Assembly: GCF_024198235.1 (NCBI RefSeq)
Contig: NZ_JAKCFB010000007.1
Location: forward strand, 62,001-126,000
Source: Myxococcus dinghuensis
Lineage (GTDB): Bacteria > Myxococcota > Myxococcia > Myxococcales > Myxococcaceae
Reading direction: 5' to 3'
Length of the DNA stretch: 64,000 nt
Every line of letters begins with the position of its first letter. Position 1 is the first letter of the stretch. Under the pieces are notes generated by a model that searched no databases, was not told the origin of the DNA, and worked only from the letters and a program-made list of their open reading frames with translations. Positions 9,001 to 16,762 of the stretch are shown piece by piece. A program made the position numbers and the translations under genes.

Positions 9001-9909
9001 TCAGGCGGAGGTCCGCGCGGGCTCCGGCGACGGCGCGGGACCGGAGGGCGGGCTCGGCGGAAGGCCCTCCCCGGGCTTCCAGGCCGGGTTGCGGAAGATG
9101 TAGCCCAGCCGCTGCTTCCACGGGCCCGGCTTGAGCGCGTCGCGCGCGATGGCGACGAACTCGTGGGTCGCGATGCGCAGCGGATTGAACGTCTGGAGGT
9201 TCTTCGTCAGCCCGTACACGGGCCGCTCGGTCTCCGGCTCGAAGGTGCCGAAGAGCCGGTCCCAGACGATGAGGATTCCCGCGTAGTTCTTGTCGAGATA
9301 GCGAGGATTGGAGGCGTGGTGCACGCGGTGGTGTGACGGCGTGTTCAGCACGAACTCCAGCGGACGCGGCAGCCGGCCGATGGTCTCCGTGTGGATCCAA
9401 TACTGGTACAGCAGGCTCACCGACTGCTGGACGACGATCATCACCGGGTGGAAGCCCAGGAGCGCCAGCGGCGCCCAGAACGCCCAGCCCGTGGGCGGCG
9501 TCCACGTCTGGCGCAGCGCCGTGGACAGGTTGTAGTGCTGGCTGGAGTGGTGCACCACGTGCGACGCCCAGAAGAAGCGGCTCTCGTGATGGACGCGGTG
9601 GAACCAGTAGTAGCAGAGGTCCTCCGCGAAGAAGAGCAGCACCCAGGCGCCCAGGCCCGTGCCCAACCGCAGCGGCGTCAGCTTGTAGAGCGCGAGGTAG
9701 CCGGCGAACGCCACGCCCTTCCACACCACGTTGATGAACACGTTGCCCAGGCCCATGGAGAGGCTGGCCGCCGAGTCCTTCAGCGTGTGCCCCGCCACGT
9801 CCCTCCCTTCATCCCGCAGCTTCTTCACCCAGAGGGCCTCGGCGAGCACCGTGATGATGAACACGGGAATGGCCGGGGTGATGAGGTCGGGAATGTGTGT
9901 GGAGTCCAT
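9001..9909 (-). CDS. Sterol desaturase / fatty acid hydroxylase family protein
   Basis: 302 residues with several membrane segments (about residues 8-26, 50-75 and 85-102). It carries the family's histidine clusters: HRVHH (104-108), HVVHHSSQH (117-125) and SHHRVHH near 195. These bind a di-iron centre that hydroxylates or desaturates lipids at the membrane. A strong ribosome-binding site (aaggaggt) lies just before the ATG. It is the second gene after a tetR-type regulator (21-base gap), so regulation by that repressor is likely. The lipid substrate cannot be read. Confidence 0.9.
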   Translation of the reverse strand: MDSTHIPDLITPAIPVFIITVLAEALWVKKLRDEGRDVAGHTLKDSAASLSMGLGNVFINVVWKGVAFAGYLALYKLTPLRLGTGLGAWVLLFFAEDLCYYWFHRVHHESRFFWASHVVHHSSQHYNLSTALRQTWTPPTGWAFWAPLALLGFHPVMIVVQQSVSLLYQYWIHTETIGRLPRPLEFVLNTPSHHRVHHASNPRYLDKNYAGILIVWDRLFGTFEPETERPVYGLTKNLQTFNPLRIATHEFVAIARDALKPGPWKQRLGYIFRNPAWKPGEGLPPSPPSGPAPSPEPARTSA

Positions 9910-9930
9910 CAGGGACCTCCTTCGTGTGAC

Positions 9931-10605
9931 TCAGGAACGGGTGCGTCGAGGGCGTGGGCTCACGGGTGGAGTGAAGGCGCTGCGCATGAAGCGGGTGAGG
10001 GCGTCGAGCATGCGGCGATGGGCCGGGTCGTCCGGTCGGGCGCTGCCACCCACCGCCGCGCCCTGCACGGCGTCCAGCGCCAGCTCCACCACCGCGTCGA
10101 AGTCCGGGTGCTCGGAGGCGGCCTCCGGGAACAGCTCACGGGCCACGCGGTGCAGGTTCTTGCGGTGCGGACCGTCCACCGCGGCCAGCGCCACCTGGAG
10201 GCCGGTGTCCGTGCGCGCCGCGACATACAACTCGATGGCCGCCTGGAGCTCCGGGCGCTGGTAGGCGGACCACAACATGTCCACCGCGGACGCGATGCGG
10301 TCCTTGCCGGAGGGACGCGCCCCCACGCCCGCCAGGTAGTCCTGGATGATGCGCGGGAACAGGTGCTCCACCGCCGCGGCGAGCAGCTCCTCCTTCGTGT
10401 CGAAGTGCGTGAAGAGCGCGCCCTGCGACACGCCCGCCCGCCTCGCCACCTCCACCGTCGTGAGCCGCGCGTGGCCCAGCTCCACCAACGTCTCGATGGT
10501 GGCGTCCAACAGCTTGCGGCGGGTCGTCTCGCGACGCTCCTGCTGCGTGCGCCGCGGCGGACGCGAAGCAGGCTCGGGCGGTGGTGGAGGAGTCCGGTTG
10601 GCCAT
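9931..10605 (-). CDS. TetR family transcriptional regulator
   Basis: 224 residues. After a proline-rich start comes the TetR DNA-binding domain (about residues 22-75), with TTVEVARRAGVSQGALFTHF and DTKEELLAAAVEHLF matching the family. The C-terminal part is a helical ligand-binding domain with no recognisable specificity. It lies upstream of, and on the same strand as, the fatty acid hydroxylase gene. A 9-bp inverted repeat sits 22 bases upstream of its start codon, a typical autoregulatory site. Confidence 0.9.
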   Translation of the reverse strand: MANRTPPPPPEPASRPPRRTQQERRETTRRKLLDATIETLVELGHARLTTVEVARRAGVSQGALFTHFDTKEELLAAAVEHLFPRIIQDYLAGVGARPSGKDRIASAVDMLWSAYQRPELQAAIELYVAARTDTGLQVALAAVDGPHRKNLHRVARELFPEAASEHPDFDAVVELALDAVQGAAVGGSARPDDPAHRRMLDALTRFMRSAFTPPVSPRPRRTRS

Positions 10606-10626
10606 CCTCGAAAATCATAACGACAT

Positions 10627-10652
10627 ACTTAGTGAGTGACCAGTCACTAAGT
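10627..10652. promoter_or_regulatory. Inverted repeat, probable TetR operator
   Basis: Perfect 9-bp arms acttagtga (10627-10635) and tcactaagt (10644-10652) are separated by 8 bases. A second, nested palindrome gtgac-ca-gtcac spans 10636-10647. The site is an AT-rich island in otherwise GC-rich DNA, directly upstream of the tetR-hydroxylase operon. Size and place fit a TetR-family operator overlapping the promoter; binding is inferred. Confidence 0.65.
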
Positions 10653-10969
10653 TGACGACCCGCGTCGAACCAGCATGATGCGCTGCGCCGAGCGCCTGGC
10701 ACGTAGGCCGTGAGACGGCGGGCGGCATTTTCCGATCGGGATGCCACGCCGCCGCGGGCTGCGTAGCGGGCGTTCGCGTCAGGCCCCCCAGCGAGCGAGG
10801 CGACGAGGGCCCGTTCGTCGAGGACGGGTGGCTCACTCCGGCGCCCGCGGTTGGGACCGGGCGGCCGAGCGGGCAGGGCATGGGGCCCCTGGTGATAGGC
10901 CACGGAGGCGCGCGATAATTCGCACAGGAAATACCAGGGCCACTTGTCACCGTTGTCCGCCAGCCCGAT
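10653..10969. other. Intergenic region between tetR and M23 peptidase genes
   Basis: 317 bases between divergent genes. Open frames here are GC-rich shadows without family features. The only visible local structure is a short AT-richer patch (gataattcgcac, near 10913), which could belong to the peptidase promoter. No RNA gene is seen. Confidence 0.5.
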
Positions 10970-11764
10970 ATGAACCTTTCCTCTGCCCTTCTCGTCGGCT
11001 CCTTGCTGGCTTCCGCGCCGGCGGCTCCCAACTCGATTGCCTCTCCTCCGAGCGACGCGCCGGAAGTCGGTGTCCCGTTCGCGTGTGGCCGCATCTATAC
11101 GGTGAGCCAGGGGCACGACACCGGCAGCCATCAGCACAACGACACGTACGCGTGGGACTTCCGCATGCCGGAGGGCACGCCCATCGTGGCGGCGCGCGAC
11201 GGCGTGGTGCGCATGTCCCGCGGTGACAGCACGCAGGGTGGCTGCGACGAGAAGTTCGCGCCGTACGCCAACTACGTCGTCATCCAGCACTCGGATGGGT
11301 TGGAGACGCAGTACCTCCACTTCAGCGCGGTGGTGGTGAAGTCCGGTGAGCAGGTGAAGGAGGGGCAGTTGATCGGCTTCTCCGGCTCCACGGGCTGGGC
11401 GTGTGGCGCGCACCTGCACTTCAAGGTGGCGCGCAGCGTGGGCAAGGGGTGGAACAACCCCTCCGTGCCCGCGCGCATCGTGGGCTATGGGGACCCAGTG
11501 CGCGAGACGCGCGTGTCCGCGCCCATCTGCCGCGACTCCGGCGCGAACACGCTGATGGCCACCAGCAACGGCACGCACGAGCCGGGGCAGCCGGTGGTGT
11601 CCATGTCACCGGAGCGCCAGGATGCGCCGCGCGGCCTCCCGCCCGGGGCGAAGGCCATCATCGACGGCCTCTCCCAGCCTCCGGCCCAGGGCGGCCAGGG
11701 ACTCGACAAAGCGGCTCCGACCGGCGGCTCCCGCACGGCGAGCGGCCCCAGCGAGACTCGCTGA
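10970..11764 (+). CDS. M23 family metallopeptidase, secreted
   Basis: 264 residues with an N-terminal signal peptide (MNLSSALLVGSLLASAPAA). The M23/LytM fold is clear: HQHNDTYAWDF (metal ligands among His54/His56 and Asp63), PEGTPIVAARDGVV and the HLHF motif (148-151). Such enzymes cut peptidoglycan cross-links or glycine-rich peptides in the periplasm or outside the cell. The last ~53 residues are low in complexity and overlap, antisense, the end of the GTPase gene on the other strand. They may be read-through rather than a folded part. Confidence 0.85.
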   Translation: MNLSSALLVGSLLASAPAAPNSIASPPSDAPEVGVPFACGRIYTVSQGHDTGSHQHNDTYAWDFRMPEGTPIVAARDGVVRMSRGDSTQGGCDEKFAPYANYVVIQHSDGLETQYLHFSAVVVKSGEQVKEGQLIGFSGSTGWACGAHLHFKVARSVGKGWNNPSVPARIVGYGDPVRETRVSAPICRDSGANTLMATSNGTHEPGQPVVSMSPERQDAPRGLPPGAKAIIDGLSQPPAQGGQGLDKAAPTGGSRTASGPSETR

Positions 11765-13303
11765 CGCCACGAGCACGCCCGCTCCGGCGAGCAGCGCGAA
11801 CAAGGCCCCCGCGTTGACGAAGTAGTCGAGCGGCAACAGGGGGCCCTCCACGTAGGCGCGCACCACGCGATAGCCCACGTGCCCCAGCAGCGCGAGCAGG
11901 GGCAGGTTGATGAGGGGCAGCACCAGCCAGCGCGCGGTGCGCCACCAGCCGGCCACCGCCTCTCCCACGCCCGTCGTCGCCGTGTAGCGCCAGGCGCTGG
12001 CGCGCGCGGCGCGGACCTCCTCCAGCATCACCTCCACGTCGGGGACGCCGACGAGCGCCGGGTCCAGGCCGCTCGAGCGCACCACGCTGCGCGCCTCCGC
12101 GAGCGCGGTCCGCGCCGCGGACTCCACGCCGAAGTCGTCCTCGAAGGGCTCCACCACCACGCTCTCCGCGGCGCGGGCCCGGGTGTGTCCGCGCACCGCG
12201 TCCACCACGGTGGAGGCCGCCGCCACCGCCAGCCCCGCGGGCAGGCTGCGCCGTCCGACGAAGGCCGCCGCGCCCAGGCCACTCGCGCCCCAGATGGACA
12301 GGCGCAGCCCCCACGCGGCCGGGCCCCAGAAGCGGCCTCCGGCTTGTCGGCGCACCTCGGCCGCGAGGTGTCCATGCGCCAGGTGCAGCCGCGTGTCGAA
12401 GTCGGCGCGCAGCCCCTCCGAGGCCTTCTCCAGGCCGGAGAGCAGCGCCGCCTGCGTGCGCGCGAGCAGGGCGTCGGTCTCGTCCAGCGCGGCCTTCACC
12501 TTCGCGCGGATTTCGTCCAGCGCGCCCAGCGCGTTGCCGTGGCGCACGCGCGCGGCCACGGCCTGCGAGGCGAGGCCCCGCAGGTGGAAGAGGAGCGCGC
12601 CGAACTCGCCGGACACGTCGCGGCCGTCCCGGGCGGCGAGCGCGCTGATGGCGAAGACGGGGACGTCCTCCTGCGCGAGGCCATGCTGCTCGGAGGCCAC
12701 GCGGCGCACCTGGGCCTTGAGCGTCTGGCGTGACTCGGCGGACAGCTCGTCCGCGAAGTTGAGGATGAACACGAGGGCGCGGCGGCGCGCGAACTCCGAC
12801 AGGAACTCCACCTGCGTGGCCTCCGCCACGCTGCCCCGGTGCATGACCACCAGCGCCACGTCCGCGCGCTCCAGCGCGGCGCGCGCCACGTCGCGGTGGG
12901 TGGTGGCCACGCTGTTCAGGTCCGGCGTGTCGACGAAGACCTGTCCGCCCCACAGGGCCTGGGGGCCGGAGGCGTAGCGCAGCACGCGCGCGCCGGACTT
13001 CGCCAGCTCCCCCACGTCGGAGCCGTCGGGCGCGAAGACGGTGGCGGCGGTGCTGGTGGGGCGGTCCACGCCTTCGCGGGAGAGGGACTGGCCGGCGAGC
13101 GCGTTGAGGAGGGTGGACTTGCCCGCGCCCGTCGCGCCGACCAGGGCCACGGCGAGGGGGGCGTCCTTGCGCGCCACGCCCCGGGCGTAGTCGTCCACGA
13201 GGCGCTCCAGGCGCGCGGCGTGGGGCTGGAGCGACGGCAGCTCCAGGGCGGTCTTCAGGAGGGACCGCAGGGCTTCGGGCTCGGGCAGGGGCGTCTCGTC
13301 CAC
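11606..13303 (-). CDS. Dynamin-like GTPase with C-terminal membrane segments
   Basis: 565 residues. The N-terminal GTPase domain has G1 GATGAGKS (56-63), G3 DTPDLNS (about 126-132) and a G4-like NFAD. A long helical middle region follows, then hydrophobic segments around WLVLPLINLPLLALLGHVGY and FVNAGALFALLAGAGVLV that probably enter the membrane. This layout fits large bacterial GTPases of the dynamin/YfjP type involved in membrane remodelling or septum-linked processes. The 3' end overlaps the convergent M23 peptidase gene by 159 bases. A second protein of similar design is encoded at 32377-34119. Confidence 0.75.
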   Translation of the reverse strand: MDETPLPEPEALRSLLKTALELPSLQPHAARLERLVDDYARGVARKDAPLAVALVGATGAGKSTLLNALAGQSLSREGVDRPTSTAATVFAPDGSDVGELAKSGARVLRYASGPQALWGGQVFVDTPDLNSVATTHRDVARAALERADVALVVMHRGSVAEATQVEFLSEFARRRALVFILNFADELSAESRQTLKAQVRRVASEQHGLAQEDVPVFAISALAARDGRDVSGEFGALLFHLRGLASQAVAARVRHGNALGALDEIRAKVKAALDETDALLARTQAALLSGLEKASEGLRADFDTRLHLAHGHLAAEVRRQAGGRFWGPAAWGLRLSIWGASGLGAAAFVGRRSLPAGLAVAAASTVVDAVRGHTRARAAESVVVEPFEDDFGVESAARTALAEARSVVRSSGLDPALVGVPDVEVMLEEVRAARASAWRYTATTGVGEAVAGWWRTARWLVLPLINLPLLALLGHVGYRVVRAYVEGPLLPLDYFVNAGALFALLAGAGVLVASASLAGAARRAGAAGRSRFVESLAALGRRLGEAVDDGLRPGREAARRILALR

Positions 13304-13428
13304 GGGAGGCAGAGCCTCTCCCGACCCGAGGGCGGGGGCCAGCCTGAATGCGCCGCCGCGTGTGCCAGCGTTCAGTGCGTGGCGGGGGTGGGGTGACGCG
13401 GCGGGGGCGCGGAGGGTAGAAGCACGTC

Positions 13429-14328
13429 ATGGTGGACCTCTTCCTCATGTCTCCGCCGGGGCGCGGCTGGGCGCTGCGCGGACGCAACAACTTCCGCAGC
13501 CGCGAGGCGCCGCAGGTGGACGCGCGCGAGGCTCGGAAGGAGTGGCTGGCGTTGGCGCGAGCCATCGAGGCGCGCGGCGGCACGGTCGTGGCGCTGCCCT
13601 CGCCGTCGGACCTGCTGACGGGCATGCCGTATTCGGCCGAGTGTGGCCAGGTGGTGCCGCGCCCGGGCGCCGCGCCGCTGTTCCTGCTGCCTCGGATGAT
13701 GAGCGCGCACCGTCAGGCGGAGCGGGAGCACTGGGCGCCGCTGGCCCGGCGCATGGGGTTCGAGGTGGTGGACCCGGACGTCGGGGTCTGGGAGGCGCAC
13801 GGCGACGTGGCGACCTTCGACGGCGTCACGCTGTTGTTCTGGGGAGGGCGCACGACGCGCGAGGGATTGGAGGCGGCGGCGCGGTACTTCCCCGGGGAGG
13901 TGGTGCGCGTGCAGGTCCGTGAGCCCGCGTTCCACGGCAACATGGCCGTGCTCCCGCTGCCGGCCGTGGACCGGCTGATGGTGTGTCAAGACGTCATCGC
14001 TCCGGACTCGCTGGCGCTGTTGCGCGAGCGCTTCGGCGAGGCGCGGCTGCTGGCGGTGACGGAGGACGAGACGCGCGGCTACGCGACGAATGGACTGCCC
14101 ATGGGCTGGGATTTGCTGGCCCCCTCCGTGGTGCCGGAGTCGGTGCGCGTGCGGTTGGAGGGCATGGGTATGCGCGTGGTGTCGCTCACGATGCGTGAGC
14201 TGTGTGAGAAGGGGGGCGGCTCCTCGCGCTGTCTGGTGTCGCGGGCGCGGGTGGAGGAGGGGACGTTCCAGCTTCCCGACGAGGCCCGGCTGTCCGCCGT
14301 GGCGGAGGACATCGAAGCCGATGCGTGA
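13429..14328 (+). CDS. Amidinotransferase / dimethylarginine dimethylaminohydrolase family enzyme
   Basis: 299 residues. The guanidino-modifying enzyme fold is indicated by EAHGD (122-126, substrate-binding acids), FHGNMAVLPL with His169, ATNGLPMG near 220, and GGGSSRC ending in the probable nucleophile Cys268. Family members hydrolyse arginine, methylarginines or citrulline-type compounds, or transfer amidino groups. The residue after His169-Gly is Asn rather than the more usual Asp, so exact activity is uncertain. No signal peptide. Its last 8 bases overlap the start of the next gene, indicating translational coupling. Confidence 0.75.
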   Translation: MVDLFLMSPPGRGWALRGRNNFRSREAPQVDAREARKEWLALARAIEARGGTVVALPSPSDLLTGMPYSAECGQVVPRPGAAPLFLLPRMMSAHRQAEREHWAPLARRMGFEVVDPDVGVWEAHGDVATFDGVTLLFWGGRTTREGLEAAARYFPGEVVRVQVREPAFHGNMAVLPLPAVDRLMVCQDVIAPDSLALLRERFGEARLLAVTEDETRGYATNGLPMGWDLLAPSVVPESVRVRLEGMGMRVVSLTMRELCEKGGGSSRCLVSRARVEEGTFQLPDEARLSAVAEDIEADA

Positions 14329-15112
14329 CTCGCGCTCGCTGACGCGGCAGGCGGAGGACTTCTTCTCCCGGCATCCGGGCGTCTCGCTCATGGCGCTCGG
14401 CTCGGGGGAACATGTCGAGTCGCTGGACCTGTCGCCGCTCGGGTTGCCCGCGACGTACCTGCCGGCGGAGCAGAACCTGGAGCTGGCGGCGCAGTACCTC
14501 GTGTTGAACCAGTTCGCCTTCGGCGGCATCGGCGTGCCGCGTTGGGTGCTGTCGGACCTGTACCTGTTGCCGGGCGCCATCGGGCTGCTGCGCTGTCCGG
14601 CGCGGATGCTGGAGCCCCGCGCGCGAGAGCGACTGGGGCTGGCGGACGAGGACCCCGCCATCGGCGCGGCGTACTACGCGGCCCCTTCGTTGACGCCGGG
14701 GCTCTTCATCGGTGTCTCGCTGATGAGCTTCCTGCCGGGTGGCGGAGCGGGGGCGTGGGTGAAGCTGCTCACGCTGCGCATGCTGCGCGCGAAGCGGCTG
14801 CGGGGCGTGGCGCAGTGGGACAACCCGAGTGTTCGCGTGCACGCGCGGCTCGGGCCGCTGCGACTGGTGGGGCGTGTTCCCGGAGGGCACGAGTATGGCG
14901 AGCGCACCTTCGTCTACGAGACGGACGTGTCGGACGATGCTCGCGTGGTGGCCGCGATGGAGCGCCGTCTTGTCTTGGAACCCACGCGTCGTGTCGCCGT
15001 CACGGACCTTCCCGCGTTGAGCGGGCTGCTGGACCGGGCGGATGCGGGGGAGGTGCTGCACCTCGTGCCACCCGGCGTGAGCGATGGGCAGGTGCTCGTG
15101 CGTGAAGGGTGA
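14321..15112 (+). CDS. Uncharacterised protein coupled to the amidinotransferase-family gene
   Basis: 263 residues from ATG 14321, which overlaps the previous stop codon in another frame; the frame is open upstream but that part lies inside the neighbouring gene. I do not recognise a family. There is no signal peptide and no strong membrane segment, although LFIGVSLMSFLPGGGAGAWV is moderately hydrophobic. A conserved-looking core is NQFAFGGIGVPRWVLSDLYL. The overlap suggests it works with, or is produced together with, the amidino-group enzyme. It converges on the next gene. Confidence 0.75.
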   Translation: MRDSRSLTRQAEDFFSRHPGVSLMALGSGEHVESLDLSPLGLPATYLPAEQNLELAAQYLVLNQFAFGGIGVPRWVLSDLYLLPGAIGLLRCPARMLEPRARERLGLADEDPAIGAAYYAAPSLTPGLFIGVSLMSFLPGGGAGAWVKLLTLRMLRAKRLRGVAQWDNPSVRVHARLGPLRLVGRVPGGHEYGERTFVYETDVSDDARVVAAMERRLVLEPTRRVAVTDLPALSGLLDRADAGEVLHLVPPGVSDGQVLVREG

Positions 15113-15121
15113 GGCCTCGAC

Positions 15122-15919
15122 TCAGCGCGCGCGGCGGTCGCGCCGGGCCTGGGGGAAATGCCGGGCGAGGTGATTGCGGACGGCGGGCTCCGCCGGGGAG
15201 GCGTGGGTGATTCCCGCGCCGGTGCGCAAGAGGTCGTAGATGCCCACGGTCGCGTGCAACGCGCGTCCGCAGTCCTCGGGTACGGGCCGAGCGACGGTGT
15301 CCTCGAACTGGGGCCCGTCGGGCGGCAGGCGCGTGCCCAGCTCGGAGAGGAGGGTGCGGGGCGGTGCTCGCACCACGGCACGGAGCATGGGGACGAGGAC
15401 CTGCTCTCGCAGCGTGCCCAGCAAGGTGATGCAGTCGAAGACACGGCGCTGCTGCGCCATGCACGCGGCCTGATGGACCCAGACCCAGAAGCGCCCCTCG
15501 AACCAGTGCGGAGGCGGAGCGTCGTCCGGGCCGGACATCGGTCGTTCGAGCCGCGCCGTCAGCGCGCCGCTGTGCTCCCAGACGACGGAGGTCTTCCCCT
15601 CGAGATGCCCCAGCTCCGTGAGCGTGGCGAAGTCCAGCTCCACGTGGATGAGCGGGCGGTCGTAGAGGCAGGTGAGCCGTCGTGAATCCTCGGAGAAGGC
15701 CTGGAGCAGCGGGCCCGCGGCCTTCGCCAGGTCGAGCCGCTCCGCGAGGACCCCGGCGAGCGCCTCGTCGCGACAGACGAGCACCAGCACCAGCTCCCGC
15801 GTTCCGTCGATGTACGTCGGCCTGTGGCCATCCGCGCGCGCCACGCCCAGGAGGCGCGCATCGGTGGACCATGCCCTCACGGCCCCATCGAGGAAGCGGG
15901 CCCGGATGTCCAAATCCAT
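15122..15919 (-). CDS. Uncharacterised protein, possibly nucleotidyltransferase-like
   Basis: 265 residues, soluble. The N-terminus (residues 4-60) reads like a degenerate nucleotidyltransferase domain: helix, then LLGVARADG where active enzymes have GSxARG, then alternating hydrophobic strands RELVLVLV. The acidic pair expected for metal binding is not clear, and the later LIHVELDF could supply one acid. This assignment is tentative. It lies downstream of, and on the same strand as, a beta-lactamase-fold gene, 31 bases away. Confidence 0.65.
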   Translation of the reverse strand: MDLDIRARFLDGAVRAWSTDARLLGVARADGHRPTYIDGTRELVLVLVCRDEALAGVLAERLDLAKAAGPLLQAFSEDSRRLTCLYDRPLIHVELDFATLTELGHLEGKTSVVWEHSGALTARLERPMSGPDDAPPPHWFEGRFWVWVHQAACMAQQRRVFDCITLLGTLREQVLVPMLRAVVRAPPRTLLSELGTRLPPDGPQFEDTVARPVPEDCGRALHATVGIYDLLRTGAGITHASPAEPAVRNHLARHFPQARRDRRAR

Positions 15920-15950
15920 CCAGGCAGTCTACCCAATCGCGGAGGGCGCT

Positions 15951-16604
15951 TCAGGGCGCGGGCGCGGCGGGGGCCTCCATGTCCTCCTCCAGCGCGCGAC
16001 GCAGGGCGGCCGCGCCGTCGCGGACGATGGGCGCTCCATGGGCGAAGCAGACGGTGTCCACGGTGAGGTGGTCCAGGATGCGCTGGACGCTCTGACGGGT
16101 GCGCAGCGGGTCGTCCTGGTACTCACTGGGGACGAACTCCGGCGTGCCCTTGTCGTCGTGGACCAGCAGGTCGGAGATGAAGGCGACGCCGCGCGGGTGT
16201 CGCTGCATCCACAGCGTGTACATGGCGATGGCCGGGCCGGGCGTGTGGAAGGGCATCAGCCCGGCGGGGAGCGTGTCGCCCGCCACGTAGGTGAAGTCCG
16301 GCGTGTCCTCGAGGCCATGGGCATCCTCCGGAGCCCACACCGGCGCGCCGAGCTCCTTGCGGAAACGCCACGCGGAGCGCTGGTGGTTGCCCGCCGTCAG
16401 GAGGATGGCGGTGATGTCCCCCAGCTCGCGGAGCTTCGCCTCGTCGATGGGCAACGGGTCGATGAGGACGACCGCGCCGTCGTCATCCACCACCGCATAG
16501 GCGTCACTCCGGCTCCCGCCGATGCGGTCATCGGACACGCTCCAGTGATGGACGCCGGGCACCACCTCGACCAGTCGTCGTGCCTTCCCCTTGGGCTCGC
16601 TCAT
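15951..16604 (-). CDS. Metallo-beta-lactamase fold protein lacking the usual metal motif
   Basis: 217 residues. The fold is suggested by VPGVHHWSV, AYAVVDDDGAVVLIDPLP, AGDTLPAGLMPFHTPG and a late FAHGAPI. The canonical HxHxDH after the second strand set is replaced by AGNHQR, so the normal zinc ligands are missing at that place. FISDLLVH could supply a later acid. Variants with such a sequence occur among MBL-fold proteins, but their activity is often unknown. Cytoplasmic. Confidence 0.7.
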   Translation of the reverse strand: MSEPKGKARRLVEVVPGVHHWSVSDDRIGGSRSDAYAVVDDDGAVVLIDPLPIDEAKLRELGDITAILLTAGNHQRSAWRFRKELGAPVWAPEDAHGLEDTPDFTYVAGDTLPAGLMPFHTPGPAIAMYTLWMQRHPRGVAFISDLLVHDDKGTPEFVPSEYQDDPLRTRQSVQRILDHLTVDTVCFAHGAPIVRDGAAALRRALEEDMEAPAAPAP

Positions 16605-16762
16605 GCGGAGAAGCTAGGCACCGCGTCCCGAAGACCAGGGGCCGTCCGCGCGCGGCGCGCCTGCCCGGTCGGTCTCCCTCCCCCGGAGCGGCCACCCTCC
16701 CGCGACCGGGCGCGGCCAGGGCCTCCGGGCACACGCACACTTCCGGGAAGGAGGAAGGCCAC

